This document shows, in pieces, positions 35,192 to 47,499 of a stretch of 64,000 nucleotides of DNA. A model generated the notes under the pieces. The model was not told where the DNA came from and made no database searches. It worked only from the letters and a program-made list of their open reading frames with translations. Made by a program: the position numbers and the translations under genes. Origin of the DNA: Morchella semilibera (lineage: Eukaryota > Ascomycota > Pezizomycetes > Pezizales > Morchellaceae); assembly GCA_009192285.1 (NCBI GenBank), contig CM018603.1:3464588-3528587 (forward strand), given 5' to 3'. Numbering within the stretch: position 1 is the first letter of the stretch; each line of letters begins with the position of its first letter.

Positions 35192-35540
35192 TCCCACTTC
35201 CACTTCCACTTCCCAGAGAGAAGCGATCTCCCAAGCAATCCCCCAGATAGAAGTCAATTCTCCTAGGTGAGTCTCTATATGACATGTCAAACCCGGAGTC
35301 ATAGAGAAACTGCTAATGTAGCAGCGCGCACAACCATAAGCCTAGGCAGTCTGTCAGGAAGCGATACACAGCGCGTGCAACCACAAGCAGGCAGGAAGGA
35401 TCCACAGTGCGCACAACCACAAGCCACTTCCCAGAGTGAAGCGATCCCTCAAGCAATCCCCCAGACAGAAGTCAATCCTCCTAGGTGAATCACTATATGA
35501 CATGTCAAACCCGGAATCAGAGGGAAACTGCTAATGCATG
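35192..35540 (+). repeat. Subterminal direct repeat in the MULE
   Basis: A ~110-bp block (CACTTCCCAGAG...GACATGTCAAACCCGG...GAAACTGCTAATG) occurs at about 35212-35322 and again at about 35427-35537. Between and after them a shorter CAACCACAAGCA motif recurs at least five times up to 35620. Subterminal repeats of this kind are usual transposase-binding regions; that role is inferred. Confidence 0.7.
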
Positions 35541-35751
35541 GTGGTGCCAGCAGCGCGCGCAACCACAAGCAATCAGGAAGCAATCTATACTGCGCAACCA
35601 CAAGCAGTCAGGAAGCAGTGCAACCCTCCACTTTCAACCCCCCTACTTTCAACTCCCCACTTCCAACCCTATACTCCCAAATGGCGCAGTCTTTTGTCAG
35701 GTATGGCTATTCCAAGCCTTTAATATAGCTTGTGTACTAATATTATTTAGT

Positions 35752-36366
35752 ATGTCCTTTAAAAAAAAGATTGAGCGTGCTAGGGAGGAAGCTGGAGATC
35801 CCAGTGATAGAGCAAAGCTTAAGAAGATTTTGACAAAGCTTTTCGATGACTCTGCTTGTCCTGCTTGGCCAACTGATGGAATCCCTACTATCTTTCCTCA
35901 TGAGACTACTTGTCGTATCAAGAATGTTTCTAGTATTGATATTTGTGGTACCGTTTTCAGTAACACTTCAAATCTTCGATCTCATGTTCTTGGTGTCCAC
36001 CTTCCCGAAAATAAGGTTAAAAGAGCTAAGCACTTGAAAGATCTTGAGCTTTTCAAGGGACGTATGGGTGCATTCAGCTTTGGCTGTTTCAACGAAGCAC
36101 TTAATGTTCTTGAAAATAGAATTAAGGGTGATGACGACTACGAAGAGGAAGAAAATAACGGCAGGGAAATTTGGAAGCATAATACAGTTGCTAGAAAACA
36201 AAATGACAACAATAAGGGCTACAAATCTGCTGAACGTATTACTGACTCTGACGATGGAGAGGAAAATGATACAGAGGAGGAGCAAGAGAAGGAGGAAGAA
36301 AATGTGGTTGAGGAGGACAGAGAATCTAGCCCTTTGAGTTCCGTTGGTAATCTTACTGACTCTTAG
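35752..36366 (+). CDS. MULE accessory protein with a zinc-finger-like motif
   Basis: Predicted 204 aa, starting MSFKKKIERAREEAG. Residues ~50-80 contain a Cys/His pattern (TCRIKNVSSIDICGTVFSN, SNLRSHVLGVH) like a BED or C2H2 finger. The last third is strongly acidic (Asp/Glu runs). After the TAG at 36364-36366 the same frame continues as EEIVVPVKRYATRGKKN to a second stop at 36418-36420, so the TAG may be a late nonsense change or the tail may be optional. The open frame extends upstream to 35485, but that part is repeat-derived, so I chose the ATG at 35752. A DNA-binding partner of the transposase is a guess. Confidence 0.6.
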   Translation: MSFKKKIERAREEAGDPSDRAKLKKILTKLFDDSACPAWPTDGIPTIFPHETTCRIKNVSSIDICGTVFSNTSNLRSHVLGVHLPENKVKRAKHLKDLELFKGRMGAFSFGCFNEALNVLENRIKGDDDYEEEENNGREIWKHNTVARKQNDNNKGYKSAERITDSDDGEENDTEEEQEKEEENVVEEDRESSPLSSVGNLTDS

Positions 36367-36465
36367 GAGGAAATTGTTGTCCCCGTTAAGAGATATGCAA
36401 CCCGCGGAAAAAAGAATTAGTTAGAAAAAAATAAAAGTTTGAATTCAAATTTATCGATAATCAAT

Positions 36466-36530
36466 AAGCACTTAATAAGCACTTAACAAGCACTTGACAA
36501 GCACTTGACAAGCACTTGACAAGCACTTAT
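36466..36530 (+). repeat. 11-bp tandem array AAGCACTTGAC
   Basis: Six consecutive units of AAGCACTT plus AAT, AAC or GAC. The same core recurs in the introns of the element's own genes. Confidence 0.9.
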
Positions 36531-36678
36531 TGGTTATCAAAATACATAGAAATTTTTCGTCACCCCATAATCCTAATAGTACTATTGGATTTTATATATA
36601 TAAATAATTCTTTGACAAGTACTTAACCTATTTTACAACTCATAGAATCTATCTAATAGCATTTAAATAAATGCTTGA

Positions 36679-36799
36679 CAAGTGCTTGCTCGTTATTGGT
36701 AAACGTCAGTTGAAAGGACAAGCGCTTGTCAAGTGCTTGCTCGTTATTGGTAAACGTCAGTTGAAAGGACAAGCGCTTGTCAAGTGCTTGCTCGTTATT
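36679..36799 (+). repeat. 51-bp tandem array, about 2.4 copies
   Basis: The unit runs CAAGTGCTTGCTCGTTATTG, GTAAACGTCAGTTGAAAGGA, CAAGCGCTTGT. Copies are nearly identical. AAGTGCTT and AAGCGCTT are variants of the 11-bp array core. Confidence 0.9.
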
Positions 36800-37123
36800 A
36801 ATAAATGTGTGTCCAAATTTTTATTTATTTCTTTCTAACAAAGTTTTTAATTAGTTTTTTCCGTGAATTATATATCATTTGTCAGGGAGATGAGTGATAA
36901 TCTATGATTGATATTTATCTTTCATTAATTGTTTTTATATATATATAAGTTGTAGTAATAGGATATTCAACATATAATTTATCATATAAATTTTAATAAA
37001 TGTAACGTTTCTTTTTATAATATTTGGTTCCAAACAATGAATTTTGTAAAAATGATAGAATCGAGTGATATACTATGATTAAGTATTTATTAATTACTTA
37101 TCAAATAATTGTCTACTTTATAG

Positions 37124-37831
37124 TTACATTGTTCTTTCTACACTATTTACACATGAATCTAGAATAATAGACTTGTCCTCCTCCTCTGAACTATTATCAC
37201 TATCCAAGCTCAACAATTCTGAAGCTCTTCGTTTCCTACTACTAGTACGAATAAAACCTTCAGGATACGTTTCAAACCAAGGCAAATTTAAACCTTGTAT
37301 AGTACGGCCTTCAGAAATTTCTGGAAATCGATAAAAAAACCCATGGCAGTTTCTATGACAAATAATTAATATGTGATTGATAAGTACTTATCAATTACTT
37401 ACTTTGGTATAGGAAGTCCATACATATAGACTGTTGGATTTGCCTCTTCATTTTGTAATGTCCTGCGGAGTGGTGGATAATGCGGGCAACTTGGAGCTTC
37501 ACAGGAATCCTTTAAAATCTCCCAATCTGGAGCAGTCTGGACCCTTAAATCACGTCGTAAAATCTGAAAAGGACCATATATGCAACCCCGAGGAATGTTT
37601 TCACATTTTGTGCTGCAGGCAATTTGAATGGTTCTGGAACTTCCACAGAGATAGATAACTGTAATAATCATACAACCCATTTTCTAAAATAAAAAATTGC
37701 CTTGTAAGTACTTGTTAATTATTTGAAGGTTGTATACATAAAACTTTTTGAAAACATACCTCTATAATGAAATTTTCTGTAGACAAGGAGGGATGTATGG
37801 AGACGAGTTCGTATTTGCGGAGAGGTGGCAT
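37124..37831 (-). CDS. MULE accessory Cys-rich protein, three exons
   Basis: Minus-strand exons 37831-37760, 37683-37403 and 37352-37124 join in phase to 582 nt (193 aa). It starts MPPLRKYELVSIHP. The central part has spaced cysteines (IACSTKCENIPRGC, KDSCEAPSCPHYPP) that could bind zinc. The C-terminus has a nuclear-signal-like RKRRASE and an acidic SDNSSEEED stretch. Introns of 76 and 50 nt have GT-AG ends and each contains the AAGTACTT motif. It is divergent from the transposase start at 38189. Function unknown; perhaps a DNA-binding or regulatory protein of the transposon. I recognise no named family. Confidence 0.6.
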
Positions 37832-38188
37832 AATATAGAAGTTGTGAAAAAAACTTTTTTCATAATTTGCCGTCTCTTTAGTATTATAAAGGTTAGTACC
37901 TGAAAATTAAAATTAATAATTATAATAGTATATGTTAGCTTAAATACTAGTTATTAGTGCGCTTCCAAAATAAGTGTGTGTATCCTATTATTTCCTAATT
38001 AAGTAAAGTATTTTAGCATCTTCCCGTTAGCCAAGAATTACTAGTAGATAAATTTTTTGGTATTCATATAGAACGTAGAATGAGAATGAGAATCAATAAT
38101 CAAGATCCGAACATTCAATCTAAATTGTTATAAACTTCTATATTAAAGAAAGCACTTGATAAGTACTTATTGAAATATATCAGGAAAA
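37832..38188. other. Divergent promoter region inside the MULE
   Basis: AT-rich, between the minus-strand Cys-rich gene and the plus-strand transposase. It carries AAGCACTTGATAAGTACTTATTGA at about 38150-38173 (as two overlapping motif copies). It likely serves both genes. Confidence 0.5.
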
Positions 38189-38371
38189 ATGAGTCAACGG
38201 TCTTCTACTCCCTTTGATATATATCCTCTTACGATGGCATTTCAGGTACGTAGAGAAGAGAATTCACACCGTTCTTCCCCGCTAAGTCCTCAGTTTTTGA
38301 AATAAACCACCAAATTTTACAAAGCAACCAGGTTACACAGGCACAAAAGTCTTTAACTATTAGGCTTCAAA

Positions 38372-39885
38372 ATGCCAAGCCCCACCCCAACCCAAGATAT
38401 CCTCGCCCTCCTGACCAGTGGCCAGTTGGATGAGGCCATCACCTTCCAAAAGGAAAACCCCTTTCTCTCCACCTCCGCCCAAGTTATTATCAACAGCCAG
38501 GATACCTCTGACGAGATGAAACTTATCATCTCCCTCCTATGCGGGATTGCCCGCAATACCAGCTCGATCGCCGGCGACATTGAAGCCCTACAACAAGACG
38601 TAGACGCCCTCGACAAGAGAGTCCAAGAAATCTCCACACCACAGAACCTCCCCCTCGCTTTTCCTGAGCAACAAGAGATCATCAGAATCTCAAACACTCT
38701 CGATAGGCTGTCAGCTAAGCTTGACAAATCCTCCCCCCCCCCCAGTTCGCACACCAACCCGCCCTCCCCCCAACAACACCCCCTCCTCAGCCAATAGATC
38801 CCGCGCCGCCCGAGACGCCGCTGCCTGGGCTGAAGAGAACCACAGAGCCAAAATTAAGCGCGCCGCCACGCGCCCCCTCGTCCCCGAGATCCCAGAGACA
38901 TATGCCCAAAAAGCGGCAAAAGAAAAAGGAAAAGGAAAGGGCAAAGGGCAGGCCCAAGCAGGGCCCCAAGAACAGTCCCCCCCAAGACCCCTCCCAACCG
39001 CCCAACGCCGTTTCTTTGCCTCCAGGGCCACCCCAGAACCTCTACCCCATCCCGAACGCCTCGCAGGCGAGATTCCCTCCATCCTGGCTAAGGCCCTGGA
39101 GAAGAGTGGAGTCTCGGCCCCCCAAACGTCACTGTCCGCCACAGTTAACAGCCGAGGCTCAGTCTCGATCCTCGCCCATCCCTCTGTTCCCTCCTCGTTC
39201 TATAATCCTTTTTTCGAAACCTTCACCGCACTCATAAATACCAGAATCAACGCTCCCTCCAACCCTCTTGAGCTATTCCGACCCGCTCCCACAGATGTCG
39301 ATATCGCAATCCATGGCGTTCCCCTCTATAACTTCCCCGATAAGGCAGCACTGGATATATCCTTCCCAGAAGAAGTTAGGTTCGCAACCGGCATCACCCC
39401 CTCCGCCACCAGATTTCTAAACAAAGATGACACCTCTCGCAATACTAAGAACACCTCCACCATCGTTGCCACAGTAACAGCTGAAGAGGCCGCCACTATT
39501 GGCTCCACCATTCGCCTATTCTCTCGCCCCCCGCCGCTGCACCCCTATGTGGTCAGCGTCCCCCCAGACCCAATGCCACAACTGTCAGAAATTCGGCCAT
39601 GCTCAACAAGGCTGCAAAGAAAAAGAACCCACTTGCCCTATCTGTGCCAAGCCCCACACGAAAGCCCAGCACAGATGTCAGAACTCCAACTGTGCCGGGG
39701 CCTCTAAGCCTATTGCAATCTGCTGCCCTGCTTCCCCTCCCAAGTGCGCAAACTGCTCAGCCACCCACCCCGCCACTGCCCCTATTTGTCCTCTTCGCCC
39801 TAAGAAAAGCACCGCCACCAAGGAGTCCCAGCCCCTTGCTGGCCCAATGGAGATCTCCATTGAGCAGACCACCCTCACCATTTAA
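38372..39885 (+). CDS. LINE ORF1 (Gag-like, coiled coil and zinc knuckles)
   Basis: It starts MPSPTPTQDILALLT, with an N-terminal coiled coil (IEALQQDVDALDKRVQEI), a Pro-rich and Lys/Gly-rich linker (KGKGKGQA), a central domain and C-terminal CCHC knuckles (CHNCQKFGHAQQGC, CPICAKPHTKAQHRC). The frame changes at the C-run 38733-38743 and again at the C-run near 39525. Both lie in homopolymers, so they may be base errors. In the family it coats LINE RNA. Confidence 0.8.
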
Positions 39886-42800
39886 ATGGTGAACCACTTT
39901 CAAAATCAAAGTCCGTCTTTTCTCCGCATTATCCAACACAACTGCGCTGGGAGCAATCTTGTGTTTTTAACTCTCTTTTCTCTTTTAATGGTTCAGACCT
40001 CCCATGTGGTTGCCATACAAGAACCGCCACTCTTTAAAGGAAAACCGCTTTCCGCCCCCTCGTTTACACTGTACTCACCGACACCCACCCTCCCTACGGA
40101 TAAAATTTCAGTATGTTTTTATATTGCTAATTCTCTCCTGGAAAAGAACTCCGCCTCTGTGATTCCCTCAGCACGCGGTGATCTTGTTTCAATTAATATC
40201 TTTCTTAAAAGTTCAATGACCTCCTACTCAACAGTTAATGTTACGAATATCTACAATCGGCAAAAGACGTCCTATATCAGATCGGTTGACCCAAATGATA
40301 TCTTCCTTCATTCGCACAACCCATCAATAGTCCTCGGGGATTTTAATATCCACGCCCCACAAGCAGATCCTCTTCACTCTTTTTCCCCCAGAGAGCTGAA
40401 TTTATCACAACCCTACTTCGACGCTGCCTCACAATCTGCATACCTCCTAGTTAACAACCCAGGAGTGTATACAAGGATCTCCCCAACACATCTGCAAAGA
40501 CATGGGGTTATAGACCTCGCTTTTGCAAACCCTAGAGCCAGTACTCTTATTAGAAAATGGCTCTCCCTAACCAACGATACTGGATCGGACCACAGAATTC
40601 TAGCGATAACCCTAGACGTGCCGGATTCAGATTTTACAGTACACAGCCTCCCAAATTGGAAACTTACCGACTGGGCCAACCTAGACCCAGCCCTCAGAAA
40701 TCTCCAAGTCCCCCCTCCTCAAACACATAGAGAGATCGATATATGGTTCGACTCCTCCCTAAAAACGGTCGTTGACACCGTGCTTAACCACACCCCCACC
40801 AAGAAAATTTCTAAATGGTCAAAACCATGGTGGAACCCTACTCTTACCCAGCTACGCACGATTTTTCACTCCGTGCAAAGAGCCTATAGAAAAGGCCGAG
40901 CCCCACACTTCGAAGCCAAAGCGACTAAGAACGCCTACTTCAATGCAGTCAAACGCGCCAAACAGAGCCATTGGGACTCGTATGTCGCGAATGCCGAAGC
41001 CAAAGATGTTGGAAACTGAAGAAAATGGCAACCCGCACTGAGGATAGAATTCCATCGCTTCCCAATTCTCCTACCTCCATAGCCCTAAATAATAATCTGA
41101 TTAAGGCATTCTTCCCCCCACAACCAGAAACCTCCCCCCCACCAGCCCTCCCCTTTACCAACGTCCCTGCTATTACGCCAGAAGAAATTTCTACCGCGCT
41201 TAGCCCCACTTCTAACCTCTCAGCACCAGGCCCGGACTCAATTCCATATCCGGTCTGGAAAGGCATACACAGGGCTAACCCCATGGTCCTCACCTCCCTC
41301 CTCAATCCCCTTCTACAGTACGGATACCACCCCCTGAGCATGAAAAAAGCCAACGGAGTTATCCTAGCCAAACCAGGCAAACCAGACTATATAGTCCCAG
41401 GCGCATACCGCATTATAGTTCTCCTCCAAACGATCTCTAAAATTTTAGAGAAGATCGTTACACTTCGGCTTGCGAGGATTGCCAGGAACACCGGCCTAAT
41501 CCACCCACATCAATGCGGCTCAATTGCAGGTCTGTCCACAGCTGATGCCGCGACTACCCTCATCCACGAAACCAGAGCCATGCAACACGCCGGCCTCAAA
41601 GTTTCGACCCTCTTTTTGGATATCAAAGGAGGCTTCGACCACGTTTTAAAACAATCCCTAGGCCCCACCCTGGCAGGAGGTCAAGTACCAACTTATATGA
41701 TAAACTGGATACTGTCTTTCCTGTCAGACCGATATATTATCCTGCGCTTCAAAGGATCCCCAAAAATTCCCACCCCGGTTCAAGTCGGAGTCCCACAAGG
41801 CTCCCCCATATCTCCGCTCCTCTTTCTTATATATATTAACTTTTTGCATCAACATGACCCCCACCCAGGAATTTCACTTTCCTACGTGGACGACTTAGCC
41901 ATCACGGTAGGGTCAGCTTCATATCAGTCCAATGTTGATTGCCTTAGCTCCCATTATACGAAGCTAGTGAGCCTAGCTACTCCACAAAACGTGAGCTTCT
42001 CAGTGGCAAAAACAGAGTTTATCCACTGGAGAACCCCCAAAGACCGCGGCCCCCAATGCCGCATTCCTATAGTGTGAGAAGGCACTGAATTCCTCCCCGC
42101 ATCAAAAGTAAGGTGGATAGGCTTCTGGCTTGACCAAAGCTTCAACCCGAATACACACTTCATTCACAGACTCGCAGCGGCACAGGCAGCTTTTGGCCTC
42201 GTCCAACGCTTCTCATCCGCGGGCAAAGGCCTCTCCTCAAAGAACTGCCTAAAACTCGCCACTTTAGCTATCCGGCCCATGCTTACATATGGCGCCACAG
42301 TCCTCACTCCCTCAGGGTCACTAAAGCCCATCACAAAGTTCTGGAAGTCAGTACTGAGATGGGCCACGGGATGCTTCAGGGCCACAAATCTCAAAGCACT
42401 ATATATAGAGTCAGCCTCACCTCCGCTGGACCTCTATCTGAAATTTCTTCGCACTAAGTACGCAATTAGAATTGCGCTTGCCTCCCCCTCGGTTAATCCA
42501 GTAACAGGGAGATCACCACAGAATTTCCCAACCCCCTCCACAACAAGGGTCTGTTCCCACACAGCGCTCCTCAAAGGAAAAACCAACCCCCCAAAGAAAT
42601 GGGACTCCAAAGCTATTAGAGGAGTCAACCCGCTCCCAATAGATGCACTATGCTCGTTGATTAGACCACTAATCGAGAGCGATACTCCTCTCCACCAGAT
42701 GGCAATTCAGGCCAAAAAGACCCTGGTCCGGAATTGGAGGGAACTCTACCCCCCCCTTGACTACTACCCATACCCTCCATCACTCAAGCTACCAATTTTT

Positions 42801-43166
42801 ACGTCTCTTCACAAGTTCACAGCCTCCAGAATTCATCAGTTAAGAGTCTATAAAAGCTACCTCAGAGCACACAAATCCTGGATTAATATTAATTCATCGG
42901 ATATCTGCACACACTGTGGCACCGCCACGGAAACCACTCAACATGCAATTTTTGAATGCTCCGCCAAGGAGAAAAGCAGAAACGCGCTCCTCCCCAATAC
43001 TATCCTTCTTAAAGAAATATTTGATAGTCTTCCTCTGACACTTGCGCTCGCCGCATATATTACCGCCACCAAAACCAACTTCCCAGTCGAAGCGGCCCCG
43101 TCACCCCTACTGTCAGGATCAATATCCTCGACCCTAAGTTCAGTCTCCTCATTTAGTCTCCTCTGA
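39886..43166 (+). CDS. LINE ORF2: endonuclease and reverse transcriptase
   Basis: The N-terminal endonuclease shows RIIQHNCAGSN, VAIQEPP, VLGDFNIHAP, VIDLAFAN and GSDHRILAI. The reverse transcriptase shows SAPGPDSIPYPVW, GVPQGSPISPLLF and the YVDD box near 41884. A C-terminal knuckle (CTHCGTATETTQHAIFEC) near 42908 ends the protein. One base seems missing near 41015 (GATGTTGG, T-run) between the endonuclease and RT, and a TGA lies at 42075-42077 in otherwise continuous frame. It has no RNase H, so second-strand synthesis would rely on host enzymes. Confidence 0.85.
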
Positions 43167-43528
43167 AAAACCAAGGCCCTGCCGATTACTCTACCCTCAA
43201 AAGCCCTAATATTAGGCACCTGTTTCTAAGAAGTAAAAGGATTTCGCGGTGGAATTAGAAAGGAATTACCGGGATTTTCTATGTATTTTTGTTTGTTTAA
43301 TTTTCGTCTATGCGGACTCGAAGTTTATTTTGTTTTTGATTGGTTTTGCTTTTTGTGATTTCTGGGGACGTATGTTTGTTTTCGATAGGGGAAAGGTCTT
43401 TTATGCCATAGTCTTTGACTGCACGCAATGTTTTGTACCTAGAATGAAAATGATATGATTTAAAAAAAAAAAAAAAAAAAATAGAGAAGAGAATTCAGGC
43501 TACTACAATAGTAAACAACCCCTAAATC

Positions 43529-44159
43529 TGTCACGGCGCTTTGGCATCTGTCCCGATAGTTCGGTAGGCGATGCATGGTTGTGGTATTAGGGTAATGTTA
43601 AGCGAGAGTGGGGAGCGCGAGGTGGAGGTTGTCGTCATTGAGTTCTGGGAGGTTCGATGGCGTGATGGATTGGTAATGTAGAATAGCGGAGATGGTGGGG
43701 AGGATTACGAGGTGTGGTAGCGATGGGTTTCTATGAGGTTCCACGAGCGAAAGTGTGAGTCATAGCGGACTAGTGGAGGAGGTGTGTTAAATAGCGGGGA
43801 TAGATGTTTTCCTTAGTTCTTTCTTTCTTTTCTCTCTGTCTCGTCTTCCTGTTATCTCGGTACATAGGAATCTACTCCTATTTCCAAACCCTAGCCTCTC
43901 GTACTAAATACTTGATCCTCAGACGAGGGGAAACTCATAGTATCTCTCATCATTCTCGTTGAGGTCCATCTGGTCCTCACTTTCCCTGCTCTGCGTCCTT
44001 GTGCCTTTGTCCTTGCCTTTGCCTTCGCCGGTGCCTGTGCTGGTGCCTGCCCGGTGTTGCCTCTGTCTTCGTCAGTCTCCCCGTCCCGAGACTGTGCTCC
44101 TCGAGTTCTTCTGCGTCATCATTTTCATCTTCTTCTTTGCGTCGGGTTACTCCGTCACA
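43529..44159 (+). mobile_element. Solo LTR (631 bp) in the MULE transposase
   Basis: Starts TGTCACGGCG and ends CTCCGTCACA. MULE transposase sequence lies on both sides, but I could not find a matching 5-bp duplication (AAATC against ATTAC). Confidence 0.85.
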
Positions 44160-45909
44160 ATTACCAGCATACGAAACATATAATCATGAATATTTAGAAT
44201 ATCTAATAAACCATAGATATAGCGGACCGATGGATTCCTGTACTCAAGTTTTATCAATGAGTTCTAAGAAAAGAAAATGCGGTAATAAAAATCAATAAGC
44301 ACTTATCAAGTAATTACTAAGTAATTTTTTAGGTTTTAACCATAGACAAGGAGCTAGAAAGCTAATTACATACAAATGCAATGCAAAAATTTATATTCTA
44401 TTCCCGACAGATATAAATAGATATCCATATATCCTTCTAGCAGCATACGGTATACATAAGCATATTCCACCGCCATTAGTCAAAACATCTGTACAAATTA
44501 TAGATGTTCTACAAAATATTTTATCGCGAAAAAATACATTAAATTTAACACTTGGTAAGTACTTAACAAATAATTGTTTTTGATTAGTTCTGATTTTCTA
44601 GGTGGATTCTTATTGTCCGATGAATTAAAAGCATATATAAAAGACAAAAACGGTAAAACGATTACAGATATTCATGCATCATTAGGGAATATTAGTAAAA
44701 TTGGTGCCCTTTTACGAAGACAACAACTCCTAGATTACCCACAAGGAAGAGATTTTGCAGGTAAATATTATATAAAAATCATCTATCAAGTACTTATCAA
44801 GTATTTATTAAAAGAAATTAGGTGTCATTAGCAAATGGCAAAATAATCACAAAAACGAAGCAAATCCATATATTCGATATATATATATTGATGGTACAAA
44901 TATTTTAATCGTCACATTCAATGATGAACAGGCTTCATTATTTGAAAGTGTTTACGAGGTAGATTTTGATATGTCATTTAAACGGGTATATGGCAGTATA
45001 AATGAGTGGATTATTGCTACCTATTTGGAAAGATCTAAGAAAGGTAAGTAATAAGCACTTGATAAGCACTTATTAATTAATTAACACTTGTATAGTTGTT
45101 GTACTCTGTCGAGTATATGTCAATTCGGAATCAAAAGAAACTTATTCAAGAATATTTGATACTGTTTTTAAATTGGTTGCCTATCCAACAAACGTCCTAT
45201 CAAATTTAATCATATCTATGTTTATGAATTACGGGTTTGTCGATCAGATATATGTTCAAAGCAAGCAAGTGGTAATAGTATATCAAGTTACAATCGATTA
45301 ATAAGTGCTTACGAAGTATTTAGCGTTTAGTGATTGGTTTTTGAGTACCTTTAAGAATACTTCTTTGATGCCGGGGATTGCGGAAATGAATTGGCAAGAT
45401 CATATAGAGCATATAATACTTTTTTGCCTTATTCATTTTTTTCGAGGCATTGAAGAAAAATATCCAACACATACTTTGAAACCGGAAATGCGTAGTTTGC
45501 CTGAACAATAATCAAGGAATGATTGTTTGAAACTTCTAAATTTTATTGCACAAGACCCACAATTGGTATAAACTACTTCCTAAACACTTATCAATCACTT
45601 ATTATTTTTTTTAGACTGGGTGGGCAAAACATAAATTACAACGTTGGGTCTTATCTGGTTTAAATAAATATTGTTCGAAAATTAATCGAGATGCCTTCGA
45701 AGCAGCAGCAAAAACATCAAATATAGTTGAGTCGGCACATAGTCAAATAAATCGCTTTTCTGGTATCCAACAATCACTTCTTGGAGCTATTTTAAGGTAA
45801 CAATAATTTAATTACTTATCAATCACTTAACTAATAGGTGGTTATAGTGCAAAACAATATGACGAACAAGTATTATTACAATGCAAAATTCAAGATACTT
45901 ATGGTATTG

Positions 45910-46544
45910 TGTGACGGAGTAACCCGACGCAAAGAAGAAGATGACAATGATGATGCAGAAGGACTCGAGGAGCACAGTCTACGCGACAAGGAGACTAATG
46001 AAGACAAAGGCAACGCCGGGCAGGCACAAGTACAGGCACCGGCGAAGGCAAAGGCAAGGGCAAGGGCAGGGGCACAAGAGCACAGAGCGGGGAGAGTGAA
46101 GACCGAATGGACCTCAACGGGAACGATGAGAGGTACTATGGTTTTCCTCTTTAGAGGACAGAGTCTTGGGTACGTGGAACTATGGCTTGAGAATAGGAGT
46201 GAATTCCTATGTACTGAGATAACAGGAAAACGAGACAGAGAGGAAAGAAAGAAAAAACTAAGAAAAACATCTAACCCCGCTATTTAACACTTCTCCTCCA
46301 CCAGTCCGCTATGACTCATACATCAGCTCATAGAAATCCATAGAAACCCATCGCACCCACACCTAACCATCCTCCCCACCATCTCCGCTATTTACATTAC
46401 AAATCCATCACGCCATCGAACCTTGTAGAAACAAATGACGACAACCTCCTTTAGCACACCCCTCCTTCGCCTAATCATTCCTAAACAATCACCATAGCGC
46501 TTCGACTACCGAACCTTCGGGACCGATGCCAAGACGCCGGGACA
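45910..46544 (-). mobile_element. Solo LTR (635 bp) in the MULE transposase
   Basis: Inverse-orientation copy, TGTGACGGAG to CGCCGGGACA, flanked by TATTG on both sides (exact 5-bp target duplication). Confidence 0.9.
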
Positions 46545-46916
46545 TATTGTTCATACTTGGCGTAATAAATCCGCACAGAATAGAGCAAAACAAAAATTTA
46601 TTAGAGCAAGTAAAATATTTAATAATTAAGAGATAATCGCCGTCTTGAAAATCATACACTCAGGAAACTTAATTATGTTGATAGCACCAATACTCAGAGT
46701 ACTATAACACCAACGATAAATTCACCTATTTCTGACTTGAATTCTGAATTCCCGATATGTACTCCATGCCCAATTAGAATCAATAACCGTGACGACCTCC
46801 CAATTTTTTCAAACTCATCGGGAGTAGTAACTTCTAATTCAAATTCCCGCAACTCAATTGGGGGAACCAAACAGCCCTATATTCCAACAATCGAAGATGA
46901 ATGGGAAATTCTTAAA

Positions 46917-47499
46917 TATCACGGCGTACTACGGACTTCGCGGAGGAGGAGGATACTGGGGAATGGGTTTTCGGGTATAAGGTTTCTTTTCGGGTTCTTG
47001 GAGTTTCTATGGGTTTCCGTTACACGATGTGATGAGTCATGACTGTACAGGGATTAGGAGGGGTATATATACGTTGCTACGGATCTTCCTTTTGTTCTTT
47101 TCTTTCTCTTTCTTTTCCTACGTGTTCTTCCTGTTGTCAACCCTACGGTTTGGTTTGGTTTCGTTTTGTGTCTTTAGTTCTGAATATACTACGTCATAAC
47201 CATAGTCTCCGCCAAGACCCTAGTGGGCCTTCCATAGTACCTCGTCTCGTTTTTGCTTCGCCTCGCCTCGCCTCGTCTTGCTTCGTCTCGCTTCGCCCAT
47301 AGTCCATGACCGTAGTTCGTATCGTCTACTGGTATCTTCGTCTCCACGTCTTCGTCAGAGAGGCCATCTGGACCCTCTGCCCTACAACTCTGCTCCTCGG
47401 TTAGGTTCCCTCGTCCTCGCCTCTCGTCCTCGTCTTTGTTCCTGCTTCGGTTGTGTACCTCGGCCCTCTTGTCTGTTGTCTCCGTGTTGCTCCGTAACA
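46917..47499 (+). repeat. 5' LTR of the chromovirus
   Basis: 583 bp, TATCACGGCG to CTCCGTAACA. GGGGTATATATACG at about 47057 is a good TATA-type promoter site. Preceded by TTAAA. Confidence 0.9.

Larger units (their letters stand above)
36367..37123. other. AT-rich non-coding interior of the MULE
   Basis: No gene apart from the short frame tail to 36420. Contains the two tandem arrays listed next. Confidence 0.6.
38267..43481 (+). mobile_element. Near-complete Tad/I-type LINE with poly(A) tail
   Basis: It is bounded by an exact 16-bp target duplication TAGAGAAGAGAATTCA (38251-38266 and 43482-43497) and ends in about 20 A residues. It encodes ORF1 and ORF2, adjacent as TAAATG. It has no RNase H domain, unlike the LINE at 262. 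It inserted into the first coding exon of the MULE transposase. The perfect duplication and few coding lesions make it young. Confidence 0.92.

Noticed and set aside
36466-36799. CRISPR-like array
   Set aside because: The tandem units are contiguous without unique spacers, and the host is a eukaryote.
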